This document shows, in pieces, positions 35,075 through 46,610 of a stretch of DNA of 64,000 nt (its first letter is position 1; every line of letters begins with the position of its first letter). This stretch comes from Cycas panzhihuaensis (taxonomy: Eukaryota; Cycadophyta): the NCBI GenBank assembly GCA_023213395.1, contig CM041465.1, forward strand, positions 233,809,741 through 233,873,740. The letters run 5' to 3'. A model generated the notes under the pieces. The model was not told the DNA's origin. It saw only the letters and a list, made by a program, of their open reading frames with translations, and searched no databases. A program made the translations under genes and the position numbers.

Positions 35075-35773
35075 ATGGCATTTACAATCATGGAGGATAA
35101 TGATGTGGTTATATATACTCCTGAAACAAATGAATATTATTTAAGGGATTCGTTTTTTCTAGTACCTAAGTGTAATGGTGAAGACTACTTCTTTTGGACA
35201 ATTAAAATTAGATGCTTTTTCATAGCTAGAGGCTTGTGGAAGATTGTTACTGATGGGTATGATATCCCTAACGATAAAGAAGAAAAGGAAATGCTTGAGA
35301 AGAAAGATAGAAAGACATTTATTATGATTTGTGCTACATTCAATAAGGTTGATCTTCCTTCCAAATTCCATTTTGTCATTCATATGATTCTACATGCAAG
35401 TAATGTTAAAGAATCTTGGGATTTTTTAAGGGAAGTATTTGAACAAACTCCTGAAGAGACACAGCGAATGATTGAAAAGGAAATTAAGGCTAGTTATGGT
35501 TATGGTACATGCATAATAAATGAAGAAAATATCATCAACACTGATCAAACAACGTGTGAAGATGAAGAAGGTATGAGTACTGATGAAATTTCTATTGAAT
35601 GTAAGGAAATGATGGTTGAATGCATTGATGAGACTACAACTACTAATGAAGACATTGAAACTGATGAGTTGATAAAGGTTTATATAGATGACACAATGAT
35701 TTCAAGAGAAATTGAATATAAATCCGATGGTCATATAAAGGATGATTCTTATATTGATGATATTCCTACTTAA
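35075..35773 (+). CDS. E1 gag-like protein, copia UBN2/DUF4219 type
   Basis: About 232 codons from the ATG at 35075; a second ATG at 35090 is the one conserved in E2 (MEEND). Residues about 30-140 fit the copia gag fold: DYFFWTIKIRCFFIARGLWK, then KKDRKTFIMICATFNKVDL and ASNVKESWDFLREVFEQT. There is no CCHC zinc knuckle. The C-terminal part is acidic and unusual: EISIECKEMMVECIDET, IKVYIDDTMISREIEY and SDGHIKDDSYIDD. After the stop at 35771-35773 the same frame continues to about 36240 with five more stops, ending in three repeats of a YKIEDxNxxEDIIL-like unit. The ORF is the longest open stretch in the window, in a region otherwise rich in stops. Role inferred: a capsid-like protein of a non-autonomous element. 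Confidence 0.8.
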   Translation: MAFTIMEDNDVVIYTPETNEYYLRDSFFLVPKCNGEDYFFWTIKIRCFFIARGLWKIVTDGYDIPNDKEEKEMLEKKDRKTFIMICATFNKVDLPSKFHFVIHMILHASNVKESWDFLREVFEQTPEETQRMIEKEIKASYGYGTCIINEENIINTDQTTCEDEEGMSTDEISIECKEMMVECIDETTTTNEDIETDELIKVYIDDTMISREIEYKSDGHIKDDSYIDDIPT

Positions 35774-36240
35774 AGTATTTATTCAAGTTTGAATGATGTT
35801 CCTTCTTTGAGTATTGATTCAAGTTCAAAAAGTATGCAAGTTGTTCAAGACTCCACTCCAAAGGTTGAAGAAGTCATCGTTGTACATGGTGTTCAAGAGT
35901 TTATACAGGATAATGATAATAGGCAAGTTGTGATTGAAGATGGTTGTTTATAGGATCTACATCAAAATTAGACTAGACTAGGCACAATGAAGAATCATGA
36001 TTTATACTTGTTAGAGCTACTACATCAACATCATCACTACAAGATTGAAGATAGAAATTAAGCTAAGAATATTATCTTACAAAGGCATTAGTATAGAATT
36101 GAAGACGAAAATCAAGATGAAGACATCATTCTACATCAAAGGCATTTCTATAAGATTGAAGACAAGGATTGAGTTGAAGATATCATTCTCAAGACATTTC
36201 CAAGGACAAAACATTGCAAATACAAATGACCTAAATGTAC
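35774..36240 (+). pseudogene. E1 gag C-terminal extension, interrupted
   Basis: In-frame continuation with stops: SSSKSMQVVQDS, VIVVHGVQEFIQDNDN, then three about 60-bp repeats (about 36030-36200) coding for units like YRIEDENQDEDIILHQRH. E2 keeps the same region at 57900-58320. Confidence 0.6.
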
Positions 36241-36252
36241 ATTAAGGGGAAG
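36241..36252 (+). promoter_or_regulatory. E1 PPT
   Basis: attaaggggaag directly before the 3' LTR; E2 has the same tract at 58368-58379. Confidence 0.9.
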
Positions 36253-36472
36253 TGTTAGAATATTAATGTACATTTGATTTGTCCTACATGCAAGTGGGTC
36301 CTACTCCTCCATCATGACTTATATTATAAATACACAATATTGTGTATCATATTGTAATGATTTTGTAAAATGTTTTATTAAATACAATGGAAGTACCTTA
36401 AGGGCACTGTTCAATCCTGTGGAGGTTTATTTTCTATTTGTGAAGATTGTTTATGTAGGTTGATTTTTAACA
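36253..36472 (+). repeat. E1 3' LTR
   Basis: Partner of 31791-32010; starts tgttagaatatt, ends gatttttaaca. Confidence 0.95.
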
Positions 36473-36479
36473 GTAAGAA

Positions 36480-39290
36480 GGATAATTTTTCCATTTGCTT
36501 ACCTTTTCCTATATCTAAGTAGAACCCCAAAGGTTGAAAAGATATTATGAAAGGAGTTCCTAGGAAGGACATTGAAAATATTATAAGAGTAGTTCTGAAA
36601 CTAGAACTCCTTCACCTAGTTCTATAGGTTAGTGTATTTTACTACCCCCCTTTTACATCCATGCCTTTTGTTGTATTCTACATCTATACTTTATTAGACA
36701 ATATAACTATGTGAAGACTCCTTCTCAAGAGTTAGGAAAAGGTGGTCACTTAGGTCTTGTTGAACTCTATATCTCCCACTTTTAATTGAAACAAAGATAA
36801 TACCTTAATAATCGAGGGATATCTAGTTTAAGTCCTCTCAAGAATACACCATCTTTCTGGTGATCATAATGGAGAGTTACCATTTATTTTCTTTTAAAGT
36901 AATAGAAACTACAACATCTACTCCAAGGCACTCTTTGAGGCTCTAAGGCCTTTCGCCTGATTCTCAAGTGTCTCCTTCACACTTTGGTTAAGAAGTCTCA
37001 TCATCCTATGTTGAATCTTCAAAACTTCAAGCACATGACACTTATGTCTATCCTCTTGAAGATTCAACCCAATTATATAACATACTAATGGAACAAGGAT
37101 ACCTTAAACCCTCTTAATACCTAAGTGATTCTTCTTTTGTAGATCCCTCTTTTACACAAGAAGAACCACCTTTTGATCAACCATATTCATCCTTCTTTGA
37201 GTTGGTTCTTACTAAGTTTCCTACTCCATTATGCATGCCTAATTACTAAGACCCATTTTACCTAGAGACTTATACTATGACATCCCTGTCACAATATCTT
37301 TGTATTAATCCCTTAGGTGAGGATTATGAGTTAATAAAGGTAGATCCCCCACTTGATATTGTTTGATCTACTCATCTTTCTTATCCTCCTTCACCAAGAC
37401 CTACATCGTGATCCCATTCTCTATCTTTAGAGGAACTTGATGATTACAAATCAACTTATTCATAGCCATATCAATCTCCTCCTAGACAGTAGGTTTGGAT
37501 TCACTCTCCTCATCCCATATCTCCCATCCATAGAGGTACTACCACCATTACTGCCTATGGTAACCCTAATGCTATGCATGCACCTACTACTAGTCAAGTG
37601 GTTATGGCTTCACCCAATTTATGAACTATTTGTTCTTATTCTATTGGGATTGCCTTTTCCTATCTTGTTTCCTCTACCACTCAATTACCCCCTCATACAT
37701 CACATACAATTTGGCCCTATGGTGTTAAACCTTTCCCACCATCTCCTAGAGTGTCTAACATAATTCCCTCGTCTCAATATGTTTCTCATGCTCATTCCAC
37801 TCATCCACATGCTTTAGCAAGTTAATCACAAGCTCTGAGGGTTTCTAATCCCACTTTTTCTTCACACATTCTTAGACCCACTCCACAACCCAACCTTTTT
37901 TACACTTTTAATCTAAGTTTCCCTCAACACCTTATACCTCAAACCAACTCTATGGTTAACCTCGCAGTGTGGTTTAATCCCCCCTTCTACTTTTCCATCT
38001 CATGATGTTTTATAATCACAATAGCAACCACAATCATAATAACCAGTCCATTTATCTATTCCTTATTAATCATCCTTAACTCAATGTTCTACTATATTAA
38101 GGACAAGGAGATCTTTCCTTGGTTATATGAAGTCTCCTTTTCCATGTAAGACCTTATCATCTCCTATACTTCTATTTCTTCTCGAGTTGCCTAAAATTTT
38201 TGGTGACTCTTCTCACGATCCTGCTTCCCACATATAGGTGTTTACACTTACTTGCACAGATTTCATGCCATATGATTATATCATGATGTGTATGTTCCCT
38301 AAATCGCTTTAAGGTGATGTCTTAAAGTGGTTTTACTATATCCATTTAGCTTTTGTCCTCTTATTCTAACAATCAGTTGACTCTTTCATCAACTATTTTG
38401 ATGTGGCAAGACCATTTAAATTAGGCATTAAATCTTTATTAGCTATCAAGTAGAACCATGATGAGATATCAAGGGATTTTGTTATAAGATTTCAAGATTA
38501 GGTACATGCTTATCATTTACATCTTAACCTTAGCCTATTATTCGATCTATTTACCAATGCATTAAGGCCCCACATGTATTTAAAAGTTCTAAAACTAAGC
38601 CCTTAAATGTATGAAGAAGTGGTTGATCATTATTTTTCCTTAGAAACATTTGAAATTCAAGCAAATATCAAGAAGGGTGGGAAACCTATGCCTTCTAAAG
38701 AAATAGTTTAAACCACAAAGGATTCCTATTATGAACCCACTTATGATCATCTGACCTCTTCTATTAGATCATTAGAGTGCATGTTCAATACTAAATTATG
38801 TGTTGATGCTTATTCTTAGAGCCAACCTTCCTAAGGGATAAAGGTTATTCACCTTATTGAGGAGAGGAAGAAATAAGCTCCTCCCTTATCTCCTCCTCCC
38901 TTTAGAAAGATAAAATGGTACTCATACCATCAAACAAATGCACATGATAGAAGTGAGTGCCAAACAATTCAAAACGTAACTCAAAACATAAGTGTCCAAC
39001 CAAACTGGTCTTCTAAGTTACCCCAAGACCAAATGATCCATAAGGATCCATTACCTCAACATAATGAGAAAACAAGTAAAGATGATAAAGGTAAAGAAAA
39101 GTAGGTGTAAAATGATGAAGGTGAACCTTCGAGTTCTAATTTATCAAGGAAGACTACTACTCCCTCAAATCCTTCAACAAAAAGAACTATCAATCAATTG
39201 CATCCACTTCCTAAAGGTGGTGATACCAAGAGAACCATAAACATGGTAGAGACTAAAATGTATAGGTCCATCTAAAGCATCCAATGATTT
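36480..39290 (+). pseudogene. D gag, degenerate
   Basis: A Pro/Ser/His-rich N-terminal region (about 36990-37900, for example YPPSPRPTS, IHRGTTTITAYGNPNAMHAP) precedes the capsid part: DFMPYDYIMMCMFPKSL, GDVLKWFYYI, DSFINYFDVA and LAIK (about 38260-38450). A retroviral-type knuckle (KWYSYHQTNAHDRSEC, about 38920-38967) follows, with the first Cys read as Tyr. It ends PLPKGGDTKRTINMVE at about 39250. This is the gag layout of large Tat-type gypsy elements. About a dozen stops. Confidence 0.78.
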
Positions 39291-39559
39291 GATGGTGAGG
39301 AATCCTAACTCTTTACCTCTAGTACCCCCCGATCCCATCAAATTTAAGTTTATTCCCTTTAGTATAAAGGATGAATCTTTCTCCTTGGTAGAAGAATTAA
39401 ATACCATTCCACCAAGCATATTAGTTATCACTTTACTGTATTACTCCAAGCAACATCAACTTTTATTTAATTTATTGGGAGTTCCTACGGTAGTTTCTTC
39501 ACCCACCTCTATGCTTTCTTTTAATCTAGCTACCTTATCGAATCATTCCATACATACAC

Positions 39560-40036
39560 CAAATGATATACCTTTATTTTACATTAAGATTATGAAGGAC
39601 GATGCCAATATCAAGTGAGTTATTATTGACAATGGATCATCTATCAATGTAATTCATGTTCATCTTTTTGAGGATTTAGAGATTTTTATTTTTGATCCAT
39701 ATGAGTGGATTTACCAAGGGTGTGATAAGAATCAGAAGGTACCCTTAGGTCAATTCACTCTTCCTCTTACATTGGAGGAAAAAATAGTTCTTACCGAACT
39801 TACCATTATCAATCTAAACTTAGAGTATAATATTATTTTGGGTAGACTATGGATCACCCAAATGTTAATGGTTTGTTGTTCCCTCTTCAACAAACTTAGG
39901 TTTATCTGTTGGGTGAAAGATCTAGTTTCCACACTCCAGTACTCTAAATCAATGGCACATAATAAGAGCAAAATGGAGAGAACAAGATTGAGAACAAAAA
40001 TGAGAGGTGAGAATTATGACTCTCCCTTTCATATTT
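39560..40036 (+). pseudogene. D aspartic protease
   Basis: VIIDNGSSINVI at 39619-39654 is the flap-side active-site motif (D-S-G-S in active copies; Ser reads Asn here, a G-to-A change). NIILGRLWITQM at about 39830-39866 is the second conserved motif (ILGRPWI). The frame 39772-40038 continues to CWVKDLVSTLQYSK and MRGENYDSPFHI. It would have cut the polyprotein. One stop lies just before the active site. The C-terminal 300 bp are repeated at 44998-45304. Confidence 0.83.
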
Positions 40037-40215
40037 AGCCTTAAATATTAAAGGATATACATTAGGGTTTCTAAAGGAGTTTCCCATTTAATGACATGAT
40101 CTTGAAATTATACTTAAATGTAAATAAAATTACATTTAACTATGTGACTTAGCTAACTTAAAGTCACCTTCATATAATTAATCTAATGGCATTGATGCAT
40201 TAACATCTATTAATC
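39908..40215 (+). repeat. long direct repeat, copy 1
   Basis: From tgttgggtgaaagatc to gcattaacatct it matches 44998-45304 almost base for base. It covers the protease C-terminus and about 180 bp beyond. Confidence 0.9.
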
Positions 40216-40639
40216 CCCCCCTTAATGGTAAAAGGTCATTAGGATAAAATGAATTCTATGAGGTCTTTATTTGAGCCTCATTATTAAATTAATATTTTTT
40301 TGGAAAAACCCTCATAGGGAATAAAAAACATGAACTTTTTAAGATCTATAGCCCCTTAAATCAAAATGGATAAGGTGGATCTTGATGTAGCTTAATAGCC
40401 AAGCAGCTTAGATTGTAGCTTAATCTATTGGGTCTCCATATACCATTTGGCAATCCCCCGTGCCCTTTCAAGTTTTCATAGTTTTTGATTTTCCAAGACC
40501 AATATAACCCTTATCCTTCCATGCCCATAAGGGGTTTTCACAAATAGGATAGAAAAGAGACTTTCTCTTATTATTTCACACCCATAAGGGGTTTTCACAA
40601 ATGGGATAAAGTATGATAATCTTGTTGTCATCTCCTCTA
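40216..40639. other. block between direct repeats, left part
   Basis: No coding signature. A 25-bp word (cccataaggggttttcacaa and flanks) is tandemly repeated at about 40528 and 40569. This could be the LTR of the minus-strand copia, but no PPT or edges could be fixed. Confidence 0.4.
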
Positions 40640-41960
40640 ATTAGTTAGAGATGGAGGCTCGAAGGCTAAGCTGCCTATGGAACTATTCAAACTTCACCTT
40701 TTGTAGTAGTTTAGTGAAGATATTGGCCTCTTGATCTATTATGGAGTAGTACTCTAATTGAATTATGCCGTCATGAATTAGTTCTTGAATCTTATGGACT
40801 TTTGTATTTATGTATTTAGTACAATCATGAAATATAAGATGTTTTGCTAGTAAATTATTGATTACTTATCCACATGAAGGCTAATAGGACTTGTTTGGAT
40901 GATATTCAGTGTTTCCAATAATTTTCTAAGCTACATCACCTCCTTATTGGTCTCAAAAGTAGCAATATATTCAGCTTCAGTAATTGAATTAACAATTATC
41001 TTTTACCATCTAGATCTCCATGATATTGGTGTTGTTCCAAGAATCATTACATACATGGGCGTGGATCTCCCTATCTCTTTATCTTTGGTAAAGTTTGAGT
41101 TTATGTATCTATATAGTTTGAACTTTGAATTAGGTTCATATAATAGACCATATTTGTTGGTCATCTTAAGGTACCTCAACACTCACATTGCTACCTACTA
41201 ATGATTCTACTTAGGATTTGTCATATAATAAGTAAGAATTCCAACAATGTACAATATCAGGTCTTGTATTAGTAGTATAGATGAGACTACCTATAAGTTA
41301 CCTATAAAGTGTTGTGTCTACCTCTTGATCATCACCATCAGCTATCAATTTAATATTAGGTTCAATTAGAGTGGTTATAGTTCAAGAATCTTCTAAATAA
41401 AACTTTGTTAGAAGATCATTGATGTACGTTTCTTGAGAAAGAAAGATTTTACTATCCTTCTAAGTGACTTCAATTCCTAAGTAGTATTTCATCAACCTAA
41501 GGTCAGATAATTTGAATATTTTAGGTAAGTCCTTCTTTGACTGGTTTATTTCCTGTTCATTATTCCTTATTATAAATATATCATCCACAAAGATTAAGAG
41601 ATAAGTACCTTTATCTTTTTGGAATTTCATGAATAATGTTGTATCAATATCCTGGTAGTCACAAACCTTATATCCAAGCTACTTCATTCTTTCTGACAAC
41701 GTGGTGGACCAAGCACAAGAGGCTTGTTTAAGGCCATAGAAGGACTTTTTAAGCTTGTACACCTTATGCTTTAGACCAACAATCTCAAATCCTCCAGGAT
41801 GAGCCATGTAGATTTATTCTTCAAGATCACCATTGAGAAATGTAATTTTTATATTGAGATGGTGAATCTTCTATCCCTATTGAGTTGCCAAGGCCACAAG
41901 AGTTCTGATTAAGCAAAACATATGCTACCAATTATTCTTTACATGTTTCATTAACATTGT
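40640..41960 (-). pseudogene. minus-strand copia RT and RNase H (Copia-3)
   Basis: On the minus strand from about 41930: LNIKITFLNGDLEE, YMAHPGGFEIVG, KKSFYGLKQASCAWS, CDYQDIDTTLFMKF, LLIFVDDIFI (about 41600), YYLGIEV, IFLSQETYINDLLTKF, then the RNase H text and a pol end (DQEANIFTKLLQKVKFE, about 40730-40680). It is a close relative of Copia-1. The FVDD site is readable. Many stops. Confidence 0.88.
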
Positions 41961-41974
41961 GAGCCTTGTATTTC

Positions 41975-42945
41975 TGTTAAAAATTAAGCAACTTATATGT
42001 AGGTATATGACAATCCTTTGTAAGGTGTCCTATCCTATTGCACCTTTTACACATGATAATCTAATTTCTAGTTCCTAAAGTATAGGTTTAGCCTAACTGT
42101 CTTACATTAAAAGGTGGCACTTGGCCTTGAGACTATCTAGGATGCTATTGTTAAGGGTTTTATTGACCTTATGGCCAATTTCCTCTACCTTGTCCTCTAC
42201 CCCTTACTTTGTTGTTTTCTCTACCATGAGAGGGACCATAATTCTTTGACAAGCATACTTCTTCTTCCACGTCAAAAGCTACATCCAAAAGAGGATCTAA
42301 AGTTATAAAATTAGTATCAAAGGTCTTATCAAATTCTATAAATTTTTCTATAAGAGCTTCAAAGTTAAGTATCTTCAATGTTTCACTTGATTGAAGACTC
42401 CCAAGCAAGTTCTTATAATTAAGTACATGTAGATAGGAATGAATGAGGAATGCCCATGTAATATATTAGGTCTTAAAATCTTTGTTTATTACATGTTGAT
42501 TAGTTGAAAAAGGTTGATTATTTCATATGCATGTCCCTTGTACATCTTCATCTTGTTCATCTTTAAGACTAAATGAATAAATTCAAGGTCAGACTTTGTA
42601 TTGAAATTCTTGTTAAGAACTTCAAGGACTTTTTAGGCTATATCATATTATTCTTCATCAATTAGATTGTGTAAGGAGTGATCAATCACCAATAGAATAC
42701 CTACAGGAATCTTCTTATCATCAATCTCCCATTATAATTTAGCTACAGGATCTATTGGAGCTATAAGTGGCATTCCTCTAGGGGTAGGTGCTATTGTTGT
42801 TACAAGAATGATAGGTGTAAGTTGCAAGTAGGCCTCCAAAGGCCTTCATACTTAGCAACATTCTTCACTCCAGTATATCATATAACACAATTATCTTTCC
42901 CTTTTAAGATGCAATTTATATTCTGCTTAAATTGAGAAGACATGG
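41975..42945 (-). pseudogene. minus-strand copia gag with zinc knuckle (Copia-3)
   Basis: Reading leftward from the ATG near 42942: MSSQFKQNINCILKGKDN opens gag; SSETLKILNFEALIEKFIEF and GRENNKVRGRGQGRGN (42408-42169) form the later part; CKRCNRIGHLTKDC at 42051-42010 is a perfect CX2CX4HX4C zinc knuckle. Within about 60 bases the RT text begins, so protease and integrase are gone. No LTR is recognised on either side with confidence. Confidence 0.83.
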
Positions 42946-44997
42946 TGAAGATGATGAAGTAAAAGAGATAGTGAAGAAATAGTAAATGAAAATACCACTG
43001 ACATGTGTGCCTAATACACCTAGTGCAGCAAGGAGAAATATGATTAAGTAGCAAGCAATGATAATAGGTCACCAACACTTGTGGCAAATACTCTTAAAGC
43101 AGTAGGGTTTGATGATGTGTATAAATGGTAATATAAGGAATACAAAGATAAATGATATATCATGTTATTATAAAATCAAGATTATGTCTATGTAGAAGCT
43201 GGAATATATGTGCACATAACTAAAAAGTCAAGTCTAATATAGGATGTGTAATCAAACCCAAACCTCTATCTCAAGTCCAAAGTAGTTGAGGTGTCAATGC
43301 CTAAGGGGGATTCTAATATACATATTAGGGCCTTTACTTATGATACTCACACCTGTGCTTGGTGATAAAACCCAAGTCACAATGGAGCCTAGGTACTCTT
43401 AGTCCTCACCCAATTCATTAGTGAGTAGCTATATACCTCCTCTAAAGAGTCAAACATTACTTGCATATCCTATAGCTATGATAGATATTGGACTGGGTAT
43501 ATTTTAATCTTGATTAAAGTTTTCAGTTTTCCTAAGTGGTTATTAAGATTATCCTTGATTGGAGGCCATAAGTATGACTAAAATTTCCCTCCATCACTAT
43601 TCCAGTTAAGACTAGATCCAGTATGAAACTTGTACCTCCCTTAGGGCCTAGACTTCAATCAATCGTAGTTTATTTCAACCAAGGTAAGTATGCACATAAG
43701 TCAAGAACTGGCAGTATAAGTCATATGGATGAGTTTCTTTTTAGGAAATAATATAAGTTATTTCTAAATAACTTAAACTAAAAATTAAAATAGAAAGATG
43801 TCAAATGTACTTGTATTTCGTGCTTACTTTATTATTATTATTGCTTTATGTGTTGCTTTATGCTATGTATGTAAATAGAAAGAGCATGCTAGATTTAGTA
43901 GGGGAACTAAATGTTGCTTTCAATCCAACGTTCTCCCTACTTTAGTACAATGTTTCTAAATATATTTTTGAAAATTTTAATATAAAAGCCACAAAAGCCC
44001 AAAAAACATATCAACTTGCCGCTAAAATATTGATTTTTCTAAATCTAGATGCATACTATTTTTTCCTATTTTATGATTTTTTTCCCATAAAATTTATAAA
44101 TAATAATAAATGGGTAAAATTTTATAAAAATTACAAATATGGAGGTCTAAATAATGGAATTTAAATTTATGATAAAAGAAAAAAGTGTTCATAATTTTAT
44201 TTTTGATAAGATAGTGAAGTTAGATTTCTAAAAAGGCATAAAAAATGTTTTGCCAAAAAAAAAGCACAAAAGTAGAATCTTGCCATATTCACTATCTTAG
44301 AATCCAAATTTTAATATGTAAAAAGCTTTATATTGACATGTACATCAACTTTTCGTTCTACATCATCTCAAAAAATGGCCAAAAAACTACCTCAAATGCC
44401 TTCATAATATTTTTTATGGGGTTGAGTAGGCAGATTCTACACCCATCAGAAAACTACAAAGATATCATTAATTGGTAGATGAGATTTATCTTAAAATTCT
44501 CCTAAGACATAAATCTACTAGATCCCTTAAAAAAATGTTCATGTTTTTAGCTTATATTTAAAAGATTTTATTGAGAGAAGTACCCTAAGTCACTTATCTA
44601 TAAATTTTGACCTTTTATTTTAGCCAAAATTGGTTGTTGTAGACTGAATTTAAAGATTCTCTAGAAGACAAAAATGATCCTCTTAGCAAGATAACCCTAC
44701 ACATCAAATTTCATCAAAATTTGAGATGGTCAAAATTTTCATAAAATTTTAGGCCTTCAATGCTTCTAGGGTTGTTTTGGCAACCAAATGGCTTCAAAAA
44801 TCTATCTTTTTCACCTCTAAAATTTTGCATACATAGAAAATATAGTAATATATAAAATAATATAATTTTAAACTCTCTAATACAAAAGAAACTTCTCAAA
44901 TAAGCTCTCAACCTCACATGAATTATGAGTGAGAAGCATTAATGGCTCCATACAAGCCTAGTAGGGAAATGTGGCTAATAATGGCTTTGGTACTAGT
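42946..44997. other. block between direct repeats, right part
   Basis: AT-rich with no coding signature. It may include a decayed LTR of Copia-3 and part of another element. Nothing specific seen. Confidence 0.45.
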
Positions 44998-45304
44998 TGT
45001 TGGGTGAAGGATCTAGTTGCTACAATCTACTATACTAAAGTAATGGCACATAATAAAAGAAAAATAGAGAGAATAAGATTGAGAGCAAAAATGAGAGGTG
45101 AGAATTATGACTCTCCCTTTCATATTCAGCCTTTTATATTAGAGGATATGCATTAAGGTTTCCAAAAGAGTTTTCCACCTAATGATATGATCTCAAAATT
45201 ACACTTAAATGTAAATGAAATTACATTTAACTATGTGATTTAACTAACCTCAAGTCACCTTCATATAATTAATCTAATGACCTTAATGCATTAACATCCA
45301 TCAT
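44998..45304 (+). repeat. long direct repeat, copy 2
   Basis: Partner of 39908-40215, reading CWVKDLVATIYYTK and MRGENYDSPFHIQPFILED. Element D resumes after it. Confidence 0.9.
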
Positions 45305-46610
45305 CATCCAAGAGGGATAATTGAAAATTGTCAAGCAAAAGCTAAAATCCATCAAATAACTAGTTCCTCTTATTGAGACTTTTTTGAAACTTAGTGAATC
45401 CTTGAACTCCATAAAATACTTCTTTTAATTTCTTAGTCTAAGTTAATACTTCACTATTGAAGCCCCTTCTACCTAACCAGAGGTAAAGGATATGGATTTA
45501 GTTGAAATTGTTCCTTTATCATTAGGCTCTCCATCTATTCCTATTCCTTCATATTTGACTAGTTACTCTTTAGTTTCTTCTTCTTCTATTTCTGATAAAG
45601 AAGTAGCTTCTCGCTCTGTCGTATCTCATAGAGGTCCATCCCTGGCTAGGTTCATTGGCACAAATACCTTGTCTCCTATTTAAGCTCATTTCTCACAAGT
45701 TTTATACTTGCACTCAGGGGTAAACGCAATAGTTCCTCCTATTACCACTCTATCGGTTATTACTTCTTCGATTTCAGTTGAGCATGATTCATGTGTTGAT
45801 ACTCCCCTATCTTTCTCTTACTCTCCTTTCTTTAGGATATGGTTGAATAGACATGAGAGGAAGATGTTGTTGCATCGACGCCCAAATTTAGAATTAGGGG
45901 ATAAAGATGTTGATTCACTTGATATAGATCAAAATAGTCGTGACACCTCCACTAGAGTATATGAAGTTAATTCCATCTACATTGTTTCTTTCCCTACCTA
46001 TCCTCATGTGGATCTTTCTCTATCTTCTCTTATCTTGGTATCTTAGTTTGACTATGACTATAATGTGAATAATTAAGAGTTTAACCAAGTCTTTTCTTTA
46101 ATTTAGGGGTTTATAGATAGGCCCATTTTCTTTTCTTATGTTTCTTTAATCATGGAGTTTATTCCCACTTATCCAAACTCTTTGGTTTATCCTCTTTCAC
46201 CTTTCTCACCTCTCTCTCCATTTTCTTTTCAATTTAAAAACCTTCTCCTCACTAATCTCTTCTATCTGGATCATTTTAAAAATGACGAGGTGATAATAAA
46301 ATATTTAGTAGGTTTATCTCTTAGTTTCCCTGATGGACATCATATGTTAGATTTTTCAAAAGTTATAGTTAATCATTCTCAACCCCAAGAGTCTATTTCT
46401 TCAATAGAGCATGCCCCTTCTCATTTTGAGGAAGGGAACATGATGCTTATGGAATAAACCATTGATGCAAATTTAGAGATAGAGGATGTTCCTAGAATTA
46501 TCAAGTGAAGAGCTAGTTATACTCTTAAAGAGATCGCTTAGTTTAAGGATGTCTTTTGTGAGTTATGCAGTTTTTACATGGGATTATAAAGATATGTAAG
46601 GCCTTGACTT
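45305..46610 (+). pseudogene. D pol region before RT
   Basis: Several open stretches (45492-45683, 45708-46046, 46152-46457) rich in Ser/Pro/Leu, with HERKMLLHRRPNLELGDKDVD and DFSKVIVNHSQPQESISS. This is the variable spacer between protease and RT in large Tat-type elements. No domain recognised. Confidence 0.5.

Larger units (their letters stand above)
31791..36472 (+). mobile_element. E1, gag-only LTR element (TR-GAG type)
   Basis: 4682 bp with 220-bp LTRs, flanked by gcaag (31786-31790) and gtaag (36473-36477), a 5-bp target duplication with one C/T change. It has a primer site, a long leader, one gag-like ORF and a PPT, but no protease, RT or integrase. E2 is a second member. The LTRs differ at about 19 of 220 positions by hand count (about 91% identity). 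Movement would need enzymes from another copia element. Confidence 0.9.

Noticed and set aside
39908-40215. The 300-bp direct repeats as LTRs of the block between them
   Set aside because: They encode protease C-terminus continuous with D and lack TG...CA ends, primer site and PPT.
40899-41201. 100-codon plus-strand frame, very similar to the frame at 4854-5159 on the minus strand
   Set aside because: Both are the antisense reading of copia RNase H. Their similarity follows from the homology of Copia-1 and Copia-3.
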